From an uncultured Parabacteroides sp. (lineage in GTDB: Bacteria > Bacteroidota > Bacteroidia > Bacteroidales > Tannerellaceae), in assembly GCA_910577325.1 (NCBI GenBank), contig CAJTMR010000048.1:1-10587 (forward strand): a stretch of 10,587 nucleotides of DNA. Direction: 5' to 3'. Below the pieces are notes generated by a model. The model saw nothing but the letters and a program-made list of their open reading frames with translations, made no database searches and was not told where the DNA came from. Shown here one piece after another: positions 1 to 6,792 of the stretch. Positions within the stretch are counted from its first letter, which is position 1. The number at the start of each line of letters is the position of its first letter. Both the position numbers and the translations under genes were made by a program.

Positions 1-54
1 CCCGCGACCCCATGCGTGACAGGCATGTATTCTAACCAACTGAACTACCGAACC
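1..54 (-). tRNA. tRNA-Asp (anticodon GUC), 5' part only
   Basis: Read on the minus strand from 54 down to 1, the sequence folds as the 5' two thirds of a tRNA. It has a 7-base acceptor strand GGUUCGG (54-48), a D arm with GUUC/GAAU stem and AGUUGGUUA loop, and an anticodon arm CAUGC-CUGUCAC-GCAUG with anticodon GUC (aspartate). A variable loop GGGUC and the 5' strand of the T stem (GCGGG) follow. The T loop, the 3' acceptor strand and any CCA lie beyond the left edge, so the gene is truncated by the window and is not necessarily broken. The isotype rests on the anticodon and the Asp-like body. Confidence 0.93.
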
Positions 55-92
55 ATTATTTAATTTAACCGCTATTCCTCTGAATTGCGATG

Positions 93-124
93 CAAAAGTA
101 GGTGGTTTATTTGAATTATGCAAG
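93..124 (-). promoter_or_regulatory. candidate Bacteroidetes promoter for tRNA-Asp
   Basis: On the minus strand TACTTTTG (100-93) matches the Bacteroidetes -7 element TAnnTTTG exactly. CTTG at 124-121 stands 20 bases upstream, the usual distance for the -33 TTTG element, with one mismatch. The predicted start would fall near 85-88, about 30 bases before the mature tRNA 5' end, leaving a short leader for RNase P to remove. This is a motif match only. Confidence 0.45.
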
Positions 125-380
125 AGTTTCATGCAAATATTTTTTATATTTTTTCAATCACACCTGAAAATAACCATCTTACACCTATTTTTTTTCATAT
201 TCAGAAACAAGAATACTTGCTTTCACAAAAAATAAACGGATTTATACTTGAGTTTGAATCGGCAGGGATTTGAGAAAACCACTCAACAAATCAGTAACGA
301 CAAACCAGCCAGTTTATCACAAATAACATCTATTCTGCAACTTTTCATAAAGCATATATCTATATGTCATGGTAATTTGT

Positions 381-388
381 TAGTTTTG
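381..388 (+). promoter_or_regulatory. candidate -7 element for the his cluster
   Basis: TAGTTTTG matches the Bacteroidetes -7 consensus TAnnTTTG in full. No good TTTG lies 19-21 bases upstream; that stretch (about 357-362) is a TA-rich run. The predicted start near 394 would leave a leader of about 20 bases before the ATG at 416. If real, it excludes the longer hisH frame that begins upstream at 248. Confidence 0.38.
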
Positions 389-403
389 CAACTCAATATA
401 AAA

Positions 404-410
404 AAGGAAA
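404..410 (+). promoter_or_regulatory. ribosome binding site of hisH
   Basis: AAGGAAA sits five bases before the ATG at 416. It decides the hisH start: the upstream TTG at 248 has no comparable site, and the peptide between them does not resemble HisH. Confidence 0.6.
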
Positions 411-415
411 CAACA

Positions 416-1006
416 ATGGATGTCGCCATTATCAAATATAATGCCGGAAATATTTATTCTGTGAGTTATGCACTGAAGAGACTGGGAGTTGAAGCTATGA
501 TCACAGCAGATCCGGAATTGTTATGCAAAGCGGATAAAGTAATCTTTCCGGGTGTCGGTGAAGCACAGACCACCATGGAGTACCTGAAAGAACATAAACT
601 GGATGTCCTTATTAAAGAATTAAAGCAGCCGGTTTTAGGGATTTGTCTCGGTATGCAATTAATGTGCCGCCATTCGGAAGAAGGAGACTCGGATTGTTTA
701 GGCATTTTCGACACGGAAGTAAAACGTTTCATCCCGCAGCAACATGCAGATAAAGTCCCACACATGGGATGGAACACGATTACGAATGTTAAAGACGGCT
801 TGTTCGACAAACAGTTGGAAAACAAGTTTGTTTATTTCGTACATAGTTATTATGTACCCGTAAACGAATATACCGCCGCGACAACCGAATATATTCTTCC
901 ATTCAGTGCTTCCCTGCATAAAGACAATTTCTATGCGACCCAGTTTCACCCGGAAAAAAGTGGTTCGATCGGCGAAATCATATTAAGTAACTTTTTAAAA
1001 CTGTAA
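416..1006 (+). CDS. hisH: imidazole glycerol phosphate synthase, glutaminase subunit HisH
   Basis: This is the class I glutamine amidotransferase subunit of imidazole-glycerol-phosphate synthase. It hydrolyses glutamine and passes ammonia to HisF for the fifth step of histidine synthesis, in the cytoplasm. The 196-residue product is of normal family length. The oxyanion-strand motif PGVG is at 45-48, the nucleophile Cys77 lies in GICLGMQLM (75-83), and the catalytic His178 and Glu180 lie in QFHPEKS (176-182), so the triad is intact. I chose ATG 416 because the protein then opens with the family-typical MDVAIIKYNAGN and has an AAGGAAA site; the frame stays open to a TTG at 248, but that extension has no family similarity. 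It is the first gene of the cluster, and its stop is six bases before the hisA ATG, inside hisA's AAGGTG site, so the two are probably translationally coupled. No truncation is seen. Confidence 0.97.
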   Translation: MDVAIIKYNAGNIYSVSYALKRLGVEAMITADPELLCKADKVIFPGVGEAQTTMEYLKEHKLDVLIKELKQPVLGICLGMQLMCRHSEEGDSDCLGIFDTEVKRFIPQQHADKVPHMGWNTITNVKDGLFDKQLENKFVYFVHSYYVPVNEYTAATTEYILPFSASLHKDNFYATQFHPEKSGSIGEIILSNFLKL

Positions 1007-1012
1007 GGTGAA

Positions 1013-1732
1013 ATGATAGAATTGATTCCAGCAATAGATATGATCGACGGGAAATGCGTACGACTCACCCAAGGCGACTATGACACCAAGAAAGTGTACA
1101 ACGAAGATCCCTTGGAAGTAGCCAAGATGTTTGAAGATCATGGTATCCGACGCTTGCACGTGGTAGATTTGGACGGAGCACGGCAAGGGCGGATCATCAA
1201 CTACCGCACGTTGGAACGGCTGGCTACGCGCACGTCGCTGATCATCGATTTTGGAGGCGGACTGAAACAGGATGGAGATCTGGAAATAGCTTTCGAAAGC
1301 GGCGCACAGATGGTCACGGGCGGAAGTATCGCCGTAAAGGACCCGGAAGTATTCACCTCCTGGATCACCAAATTCGGCCCGAAAAAAATCATTCTCGGAG
1401 CAGATGCAAAAGATAAAAAGATCGCGATAAGCGGATGGGAAGAAACAACAGACAAAAAACTGATCCCTTTCATTCAGGATTATTGCGACAAAGGTATCAC
1501 AAAGGCAATCTGCACGGACATCAGCCGGGACGGCATGTTGCAAGGACCTGCCATCGAATTATACAAGGAGATACAAGAACAAGTACCTCTGCTTTACCTG
1601 ATAGCCAGCGGAGGTGTGAGTTCTATACAAGATATTGAAAAACTGGCTGAAGCGGGTATTCCGGCTGTCATCTTCGGTAAAGCGATTTACGAAGGAAAGA
1701 TACAACTGAAAGATCTGATTCGCTTCACCTGA
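1013..1732 (+). CDS. hisA: ProFAR isomerase HisA
   Basis: HisA carries out the Amadori rearrangement of 5'-ProFAR to PRFAR, the substrate of HisH-HisF. The 239-residue product is a standard single (beta/alpha)8 barrel. The two catalytic aspartates are Asp9 (in PAIDM) on strand 1 and Asp131 (in LGADAK) on strand 5. Phosphate-binding loops are visible as GGGL (81-84), ASGGVSS (198-204) and FGKAIYEG (221-228), with the family motif TDISRDGMLQG at 168-178. AAGGTG at 1005-1010, overlapping the hisH stop, is a good ribosome site for this ATG. hisF follows after 18 bases. I see nothing unusual. It could be confused with its paralogue HisF, but the short N terminus and TDISRDG motif settle the call. 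Confidence 0.97.
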   Translation: MIELIPAIDMIDGKCVRLTQGDYDTKKVYNEDPLEVAKMFEDHGIRRLHVVDLDGARQGRIINYRTLERLATRTSLIIDFGGGLKQDGDLEIAFESGAQMVTGGSIAVKDPEVFTSWITKFGPKKIILGADAKDKKIAISGWEETTDKKLIPFIQDYCDKGITKAICTDISRDGMLQGPAIELYKEIQEQVPLLYLIASGGVSSIQDIEKLAEAGIPAVIFGKAIYEGKIQLKDLIRFT

Positions 1733-1750
1733 TAAAAAACAACTATATAT

Positions 1751-2506
1751 ATGCTTGCCAAGAGAATAGTACCCTGTTTGGACATAAAAGATGGAAAAAC
1801 TGTCAAAGGAATCAATTTCGTAAACTTCCGCGATGCCGGCGACCCGGTCGAACTGGGCGCACAATACAGCCGGGATGGAGCAGACGAATTGGTATATCTG
1901 GATATAACCGCCTCGCACGAAGGACGTAAGACATTTACGGAACTGGTAAAGAAAGTCGCGGCCAATATCAACATTCCTTTTACAGTTGGCGGCGGTATCA
2001 ACGAGCTGAAAGATGTGGACCGCCTGTTGAATGCCGGAGCCGACAAGGTATCCATCAACTCGGCAGCCTTGCGTAACCCGAAACTGATCGAAGAGATTGC
2101 CAAGAATTTCGGCAGCCAAGTATGCGTAGTAGCCATTGATGCCAATTTCGAAACAGGCGACTGGATATGCTACCTGAACGGCGGACGTATTCCGACCGAA
2201 AAACATCTCTTTCAGTGGGCGACAGAAGCAGAAAGCCGAGGAGCCGGAGAAATCCTGTTTACCAGCATGACGCACGACGGTGTGAAAGACGGCTACGCCA
2301 ATGAAGCCTTGGCGATGCTGGCCGACAGGCTGCACATCCCGGTCATCGCTTCGGGAGGAGCCGGAAAAATGGAACACTTCCGCGACACATTCACCTGCGG
2401 AAAGGCAGATGCAGCCTTGGCGGCAAGCGTATTCCATTTCGGGGAAATCGGCATAGGAACATTGAAACAGTATCTCCACGAATCCGGAATCAACGTTCGT
2501 CTCTGA
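1751..2506 (+). CDS. hisF: imidazole glycerol phosphate synthase, cyclase subunit HisF
   Basis: HisF condenses PRFAR with ammonia from HisH to give imidazole glycerol phosphate and AICAR, linking histidine and purine synthesis. The 251-residue product is a complete (beta/alpha)8 barrel. The catalytic acid/base pair falls at the canonical positions Asp11 (PCLDI) and Asp130 (VAIDA), with Lys19 in loop 1. Arg5, Glu46, Lys99 and Glu167, known in the Thermotoga enzyme as the gate of the ammonia tunnel facing HisH, are also present at the same numbers. Phosphate loops are visible at GGGI (80-83), ASGGAGK (200-206) and SVFHFGE (226-232). The start has no clear Shine-Dalgarno, only an A/T-rich leader, as is usual in Bacteroidetes. 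It is co-directional with hisA, 18 bases away. After its stop comes a 165-base gap with the 22-bp repeats before hisIE. Confidence 0.97.
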   Translation: MLAKRIVPCLDIKDGKTVKGINFVNFRDAGDPVELGAQYSRDGADELVYLDITASHEGRKTFTELVKKVAANINIPFTVGGGINELKDVDRLLNAGADKVSINSAALRNPKLIEEIAKNFGSQVCVVAIDANFETGDWICYLNGGRIPTEKHLFQWATEAESRGAGEILFTSMTHDGVKDGYANEALAMLADRLHIPVIASGGAGKMEHFRDTFTCGKADAALAASVFHFGEIGIGTLKQYLHESGINVRL

Positions 2507-2539
2507 TAGCCACGGCAAAGAGCGACCGTTTTCTAAAAA

Positions 2540-2605
2540 TTCCATGCCTATGAAATTTCTGTTCCATGCCTACGAAACTGTTGTTCCATGCCTATGAAAC
2601 CGGAA
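2540..2605 (+). repeat. 22-bp tandem repeat, three copies, between hisF and hisIE
   Basis: Three units start at 2540, 2562 and 2584, an exact 22-base period. Each unit begins with the core TTCCATGCCTAYGAAA (2540-2555, 2562-2577, 2584-2599), conserved except for one C/T difference in the middle copy, followed by about six variable bases. The core is an interrupted, imperfect inverted repeat: TTCCAT and ATGAAA flank GCCT with one mismatch per arm. The rest of the 165-base gap (2507-2671) has no terminator and no TAnnTTTG promoter. The period is not a multiple of three, so this is not a coding repeat. A protein-binding array, a processed RNA element or a dispersed intergenic repeat are all possible; nothing here decides between them. 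Confidence 0.9.
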
Positions 2606-2671
2606 ACAGATGCCGAAGGACAAAAAATCGCATACGGATGAATTAAGAACAATATAATAGTCAGATAAAAA

Positions 2672-3268
2672 ATGAAATTAGATTTTGAAAAAATGGGCGG
2701 CCTGATTCCCGCCATCGTTCAGGATTACAACACAAACAAAGTATTGATGTTGGGCTTTATGAACGAAGAAGCTTACGAAGAAACAAAAGCTACCGGTAAA
2801 GTGACCTTTTTCAGCCGGACGAAAAACCGTATTTGGATGAAAGGCGAAACCAGCGGAAACACCCTGCAGGTAGTCACCATCGCAACCGATTGCGACAACG
2901 ACACGCTCTTGATCAAGGCCATTCCCGCCGGTCCCGTATGTCATACAGGTGCAGATACCTGTTTTGGAGAAAAGAATGTAGAAGACATCATGTTCCTCAA
3001 ATATTTGCAAGACTTCATCGAACAACGCCGCCAAGAAATGCCGGAAGGTTCTTACACCACTACCCTGTTTCAGAAAGGTATCAACCGAATGGCGCAAAAG
3101 GTGGGCGAAGAAGCGGTCGAAACAGTCATCGAAGCTACTAACGGGACAGACGACCGCCTCGTTTACGAAGCAGCTGACATGATCTACCACCTGATCGTAT
3201 TATTGACAAGCAAAGGACTTCGTATCGAAGACCTTGCACGCGAATTGAAAAGCAGACATAAAGCCTGA
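2672..3268 (+). CDS. hisIE: bifunctional phosphoribosyl-AMP cyclohydrolase / phosphoribosyl-ATP pyrophosphatase HisIE
   Basis: This fused enzyme performs steps 2 and 3 of histidine synthesis: the HisE part cleaves pyrophosphate from PR-ATP and the HisI part opens the adenine ring of PR-AMP. The 198 residues split into an N-terminal HisI domain (about 1-115) and a C-terminal HisE domain (about 125-198). HisI shows SRTKNRIWMKGETSGN (48-63), the metal-binding DCDND (73-77), and Cys90 and Cys97 in PVCHTGADTCF for zinc. HisE shows QKGINRMAQKVGEEAVE (134-150), with acidic residues continuing at EAADMIYHL (166-174) for magnesium. Both domains look intact. No Shine-Dalgarno is seen; the leader is A-rich. 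It lies 165 bases after hisF with no recognised promoter, so read-through from hisF is likely. Its stop is five bases before the next ATG. Confidence 0.96.
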   Translation: MKLDFEKMGGLIPAIVQDYNTNKVLMLGFMNEEAYEETKATGKVTFFSRTKNRIWMKGETSGNTLQVVTIATDCDNDTLLIKAIPAGPVCHTGADTCFGEKNVEDIMFLKYLQDFIEQRRQEMPEGSYTTTLFQKGINRMAQKVGEEAVETVIEATNGTDDRLVYEAADMIYHLIVLLTSKGLRIEDLARELKSRHKA

Positions 3269-3273
3269 TAGCA

Positions 3274-3951
3274 ATGGAAGAGACAACCCTGCTCAAACTG
3301 GACAAAGTGGAAATCCGCCGTGATGAAAACGTGATTCTTCACGAAGCCTCCTTTACGCTCCATAACGGAGAATTTGTATATGTAATCGGAAAAGTGGGTT
3401 CCGGCAAGAGCAGCCTGTTAAAATCCTTGTACTGTGAAATCCCCATCAATCAGGGAGAGGCATGGCTGCTGGACTACAACCTCTGCAAGATGAAACGGAA
3501 AGACATCCCTTACCTGCGCAGAAAATTGGGCATTGTCTTTCAGGATTTTCAGCTTCTGACCGATCGATCGGTACACAAAAATCTCGAATTCGTACTGAAA
3601 GCAACCGGATGGAAAAAGAAAAACGAGATAAACGAGCGTATCGACAACGTACTATTCCAGGTCGGGATGCAAGATAAAGGCTACAAGATGCCACACGAAC
3701 TTTCGGGCGGCGAACAACAGCGTGTCGTGATCGCCCGTGCCTTGCTGAACGATCCGGTATTGATCCTTGCCGACGAACCGACCGGAAACCTGGACCCGGA
3801 AACAAGCGGGCAAATCGTGCAGCTCTTGCACGACATTTGCCGCAAAGGAACAGCAGTCGTCATGACCACTCACAACTACACTCTGGTACATAATTATCCC
3901 GCGCGTATAGTAAAATGCGAGAATGCCTGCCTAAGTGATGTTGGAGAATAA
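3274..3951 (+). CDS. ftsE: FtsE-like ABC transporter ATPase
   Basis: This is a lone ABC ATPase of 225 residues, close to the usual FtsE length. In order it shows Walker A GKVGSGKS (39-46), Q-loop Gln90 in VFQDFQLL, signature LSGGEQQR (143-150), Walker B VLILADE with catalytic Glu168, D-loop GNLDP (171-175) and switch His200. The VFQDFQLL and DRSVHKNL stretch (88-104) is typical of FtsE and of the related LolD/MacB ATPases. In the FtsE family the protein works in the cytoplasm with the membrane protein FtsX to control peptidoglycan hydrolysis at division. No ftsX-like gene is adjacent; the only permease nearby (8004-9248) is LolC/E-like and on the other strand. The gene follows hisIE by five bases and is probably co-transcribed. 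FtsE is my first choice because of this Bacteroidales gene order; LolD-like is the alternative. Confidence 0.8.
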   Translation: MEETTLLKLDKVEIRRDENVILHEASFTLHNGEFVYVIGKVGSGKSSLLKSLYCEIPINQGEAWLLDYNLCKMKRKDIPYLRRKLGIVFQDFQLLTDRSVHKNLEFVLKATGWKKKNEINERIDNVLFQVGMQDKGYKMPHELSGGEQQRVVIARALLNDPVLILADEPTGNLDPETSGQIVQLLHDICRKGTAVVMTTHNYTLVHNYPARIVKCENACLSDVGE

Positions 3952-3968
3952 TTTTTTATATAACTTTG
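3940..3968 (+). promoter_or_regulatory. candidate promoter of lysC
   Basis: TAACTTTG at 3961-3968 matches the -7 consensus TAnnTTTG exactly. A weak -33 element, GTTG (3940-3943), lies 17 bases upstream, slightly closer than ideal, inside the last codons of ftsE. The predicted start near 3974 gives a leader of about 40 bases before the ATG at 4016, too short for a lysine riboswitch. Confidence 0.5.
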
Positions 3969-4015
3969 CACACGCATTTAAAGCGAAGACAAACAAATTA
4001 ATATAGTAAAAGAAA

Positions 4016-5335
4016 ATGAAAGTTTTAAAGTTTGGCGGTACTTCTGTGGGATCTGCACAGAGAATGAAAGATGTAGCAAAACTGATTACGGGAGAACGTA
4101 ACATTGTAGTCTTGTCTGCCATGTCCGGTACGACCAACTCATTGGTTGAAATCTCGGATTACTTGTACAAGAAAAACCCTGACGGAGCTAACGAAGTCAT
4201 CAATAAACTGGCACAAAAATATTACGGCCATATTGAAGAACTCTACAACACCGACGAATATAAACAGAAAGCCAAAGAACTGATAAAACATCATTTCGAT
4301 CATATCCGCACGTTTACGAAAGATCTTTTCACGCTGTTCGAAGAAAAAGTTGTCCTGGCACAGGGCGAACTGATCTCTACCGGTATGATGAACCTCTACC
4401 TGAACGAATGCGGCGTAAACTCCGTCCTGATCCCGGCACTGGATTATATGCGTACGGACAAGAACGCAGAACCGGATCCCGTGTACATAAAAGAAAAGCT
4501 CATCAAGCTGCTTGACGAAAATAATGATGCAGCCCTCTTCATCACACAAGGTTACATCTGCCGTAACGCTTACGGCGAGATCGACAACCTGCAACGTGGC
4601 GGCAGTGACTACAGCGCCTCTTTGATTGGTGCGGCTATCGGTGCGGAAGAAATCCAGATATGGACAGACATCGACGGTATGCACAACAACGATCCGCGTA
4701 TTGTTGAAAAGACATCGCCGGTTCGCCACCTGCATTTCGAAGAAGCAGCCGAACTGGCTTACTTCGGAGCCAAGATCCTGCACCCAACCTGTATCCTGCC
4801 GGCCAAGTTGAACAATATCCCTGTCCGTTTGTTGAACACGATGCAGCCGGAAGCTCCGGGTACCATGATCTCCAACATGACAGAAAAAGGAAAGATCAAA
4901 GCCGTTGCCGCAAAAGACAATATCACCTCCATCAAGATCAAGAGCGGCCGCATGCTGTTGGCTACCGGTTTCCTGCGCAAAGTGTTCGAAATATTCGAAA
5001 ACTACCAAACTCCCATCGACATGGTAACGACTTCCGAAGTTGGCGTTTCCGTTACGATAGACAACCGTAAACATCTGGAAGAAATCGTGGACGACCTGAA
5101 AAAATACGGAACAGTCACAGTGGATGAAGATATGGTTATCGTCTGCGTAGTAGGTGACTTGGAATGGGACAATGTAGGTTTCGAAGCCCGCATCGTCCAA
5201 GCAATGAAGGATGTCCCGGTACGAATGATCTCGTATGGAGGCAGCAACTACAATGTCTCACTTCTGGTTAAAGCCTCCGACAAAATAAGGGCATTGCAGG
5301 CTTTAAGCGATCACTTGTTCAACGATAAAGCATAA
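4016..5335 (+). CDS. lysC: aspartokinase (monofunctional)
   Basis: Aspartokinase phosphorylates L-aspartate, the committed step toward lysine, threonine, methionine and diaminopimelate. The 439-residue product has a kinase domain (about 1-285) with KFGGTSVGS (5-13), GELISTGMMN (117-126), LQRGGSDYSA (192-201), WTDIDGMHNNDPR (216-228) and GAKILHP (251-257). A C-terminal regulatory part with two ACT domains follows (about 302-370 and 373-439). The second contains ISYGGSNYNVSLLV (405-418), matching the effector-binding segment of the family. There is no homoserine dehydrogenase domain, so it is monofunctional. ACT domains imply feedback by an end product, probably lysine, but which one cannot be read from sequence. 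It appears to have its own promoter and is closed by a strong terminator six bases after its stop, so it forms a single-gene unit. Start ATG 4016 gives the standard MKVLKFGG opening. Confidence 0.96.
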   Translation: MKVLKFGGTSVGSAQRMKDVAKLITGERNIVVLSAMSGTTNSLVEISDYLYKKNPDGANEVINKLAQKYYGHIEELYNTDEYKQKAKELIKHHFDHIRTFTKDLFTLFEEKVVLAQGELISTGMMNLYLNECGVNSVLIPALDYMRTDKNAEPDPVYIKEKLIKLLDENNDAALFITQGYICRNAYGEIDNLQRGGSDYSASLIGAAIGAEEIQIWTDIDGMHNNDPRIVEKTSPVRHLHFEEAAELAYFGAKILHPTCILPAKLNNIPVRLLNTMQPEAPGTMISNMTEKGKIKAVAAKDNITSIKIKSGRMLLATGFLRKVFEIFENYQTPIDMVTTSEVGVSVTIDNRKHLEEIVDDLKKYGTVTVDEDMVIVCVVGDLEWDNVGFEARIVQAMKDVPVRMISYGGSNYNVSLLVKASDKIRALQALSDHLFNDKA

Positions 5336-5340
5336 ATGCA

Positions 5341-5382
5341 AAAAAAGACGGCGTATTGATTGATTCAATACGCCGTCTTTTT
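5341..5382 (+). terminator. rho-independent terminator of lysC
   Basis: A perfect 13-bp stem GACGGCGTATTGA (5347-5359) pairs with TCAATACGCCGTC (5365-5377) across a five-base loop, followed by five T (5378-5382). The A run at 5341-5346 pairs with those T, so the structure could also act on the opposite strand. It begins five bases after the lysC stop. Confidence 0.95.
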
Positions 5383-5453
5383 CCATAAAAAACAAAAAAG
5401 AAAGGATCATCTTCACAGACAATCCTTCCTACAAAACCTTAACTATGAAAAAA

Positions 5454-5484
5454 TTTACGTATTGCAAATATAGATATACTTTTT
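5454..5484 (+). promoter_or_regulatory. candidate promoter of lysA
   Basis: TACTTTTT (5477-5484) resembles the -7 element TAnnTTTG, with the final G replaced by T. TTTA (5454-5457) stands 19 bases upstream, near the -33 TTTG consensus. The predicted start, about 5490, is downstream of the ATG at 5445 and upstream of the ATG at 5511, which supports the shorter lysA. The match is moderate. Confidence 0.38.
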
Positions 5485-5510
5485 TAATTACCAAAATAAA
5501 TTCAAAAAAA

Positions 5511-6671
5511 ATGATACTAAAAGGAACATTTCCCGTAGAAAAGTTCAAATCACTGGCTACCCCGTTCTATTTTTACGATATGAAGTTGTTAAAAGAAACG
5601 CTCGACACGGTAAAAACAGAAGCCGGAAAGTATGGCTATCATGCCCACTATGCAGTCAAGGCTAACGCCAATCCTCGTATCTTGTCTGTTATCGCAGAAT
5701 ACGGCCTGGGTGCTGACTGTGTGAGCGGTGGCGAAATACAAGCGGCACTCGATGCGGGTTTCCCCGCCGGCAAAATCGTTTACGCCGGTGTAGGCAAAGC
5801 AGACTGGGAAATCAACTTGGGACTGGACAACGATATTTTCTGCTTTAACGTAGAATCGGCTGCCGAACTTGAGATTTTGAATGAACTGGCTGCCGCCAAG
5901 AATAAAGTAGCCTCGATCGCCCTCCGTATCAATCCGGAAGTAGACGCACATACGCATGCCAAGATCACGACCGGCATGAAAGAAAACAAATTCGGCATCA
6001 ACCTGAGCCAACTCGGACAAGTATTGAACCTGGTCAGCCGTTTGAAACATGTCAGACTGATCGGCATCCATTGCCATATTGGTTCACAGATTACAGATAT
6101 GGCAGCTTTCCGCGGTCTCGTAATCCGTGTCAATGAAATTCAAGAAGAACTGGAAGCGCGCGGCATACAAGTTGAGAATCTGAATTTCGGCGGTGGTCTC
6201 GGTATCGACTATTATCATCCGAATCATTTGCCTATCCCGGCATTCGACAACTATTTTGCCGTATTCAACAAGTTGTTGCAACTTCGTCCGGGACAACAGG
6301 TTCATTTCGAGCCGGGGCGTTCCATCGTCGCACAATGCGGTTCGTTGATATCCAAAGTACTGTATGTAAAAGAAGGTGAAACGAAAAAGTTCTGTATCCT
6401 GGATGCCGGTTTCACCGAACTGATCCGCCCCGCCATGTATGATGCCTATCACCGCATGGAGAATATCACCAGCGACGAAGAAGTTGAAACTTATGACGTT
6501 GTCGGCCCGATCTGCGAATCGTCCGACGTGTTCGGTAAAGAGGTCGAAGTGAACCGTGCCCGTCGCGGCGACCTGATCGCCCTTCGCTCTGCAGGCGCCT
6601 ACGGTGAAGTGATGGCCTCGCAATATAACTGCCGGAAATTGCCGGTGGCTTATTATTCGGATAGATTATAA
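5511..6671 (+). CDS. lysA: diaminopimelate decarboxylase
   Basis: LysA decarboxylates meso-diaminopimelate to L-lysine, the last step of the pathway that lysC opens. The 386-residue product is a fold III PLP enzyme with an alpha/beta barrel followed by a C-terminal beta domain. PLP Lys50 lies in YAVKAN (47-52), with HIGSQ (189-193), the phosphate loop GGG (227-229), EPGR (267-270) and the substrate-side motif CESSD (335-339) with catalytic Cys335. GAYGEVMASQYN (362-373) holds the C-terminal tyrosines. Key residues are all present. The frame is open to an ATG at 5445, but those 22 residues are basic and unlike the family, and a candidate promoter lies inside them; starting at 5511 gives the usual short lead-in to FPVEKF. 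It has terminators on both sides, so it is transcribed separately from lysC. Confidence 0.95.
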   Translation: MILKGTFPVEKFKSLATPFYFYDMKLLKETLDTVKTEAGKYGYHAHYAVKANANPRILSVIAEYGLGADCVSGGEIQAALDAGFPAGKIVYAGVGKADWEINLGLDNDIFCFNVESAAELEILNELAAAKNKVASIALRINPEVDAHTHAKITTGMKENKFGINLSQLGQVLNLVSRLKHVRLIGIHCHIGSQITDMAAFRGLVIRVNEIQEELEARGIQVENLNFGGGLGIDYYHPNHLPIPAFDNYFAVFNKLLQLRPGQQVHFEPGRSIVAQCGSLISKVLYVKEGETKKFCILDAGFTELIRPAMYDAYHRMENITSDEEVETYDVVGPICESSDVFGKEVEVNRARRGDLIALRSAGAYGEVMASQYNCRKLPVAYYSDRL

Positions 6672-6676
6672 GCAAG

Positions 6677-6709
6677 AAAAGCGGAGATGGCAGGGATCTC
6701 CGCTTTTTT
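6677..6709 (+). terminator. rho-independent terminator of lysA
   Basis: GCGGAGAT (6681-6688) pairs with ATCTCCGC (6696-6703) across a seven-base loop, extended by A-T pairs from AAAA at 6677-6680 and followed by six T (6704-6709). It starts five bases after the lysA stop. Confidence 0.93.
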
Positions 6710-6792
6710 ATGCACTTTGTTAACAATCAGACAGGAACAAAAACTATATGGACCGGCAATAATATTTATGCGATAAAATCAAAAATCCTCCG

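Larger units (their letters stand above)
55..415. other. AT-rich divergent intergenic region between tRNA-Asp and hisH
   Basis: This 361-base stretch separates the leftward tRNA-Asp from the rightward hisH. It contains a candidate promoter at each end (93-124 leftward, 381-388 rightward). Bases about 120-240 are very AT-rich, with several T runs. A frame open from a TTG at 248 runs into hisH, but it looks like chance read-through. I see no strong hairpin terminator, no riboswitch-like fold, no run of His codons suggesting a histidine attenuator, and no independent gene. Confidence 0.6.

Noticed and set aside
248..415. N-terminal extension of HisH from a TTG codon
   Set aside because: The added 56 residues do not resemble HisH, TTG lacks a ribosome site, and both the AAGGAAA site and the candidate promoter point to ATG 416.
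1..415. Integrated element or att site next to tRNA-Asp
   Set aside because: Integration normally uses the 3' end of a tRNA, which is outside the window; no integrase or repeated tRNA fragment is seen on this side.
2544..2646. Three short frames, each starting at the ATG within a repeat copy (2544, 2566, 2588), giving 17-26 residues
   Set aside because: Each ATG is part of the repeat core, the frames differ because the period is 22, none has a ribosome site, and they are not His-rich, so a leader-peptide attenuator is not supported.
3952..4015. Lysine riboswitch upstream of lysC
   Set aside because: The gap is only 64 bases, less than half of what the lysine riboswitch needs, and no hairpin series is present.
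5402..5427. Hairpin AAGGAT/ATCCTT upstream of lysA
   Set aside because: The stem is only six pairs around a 14-base loop, weak and without a T run; it probably lies upstream of the transcript start.
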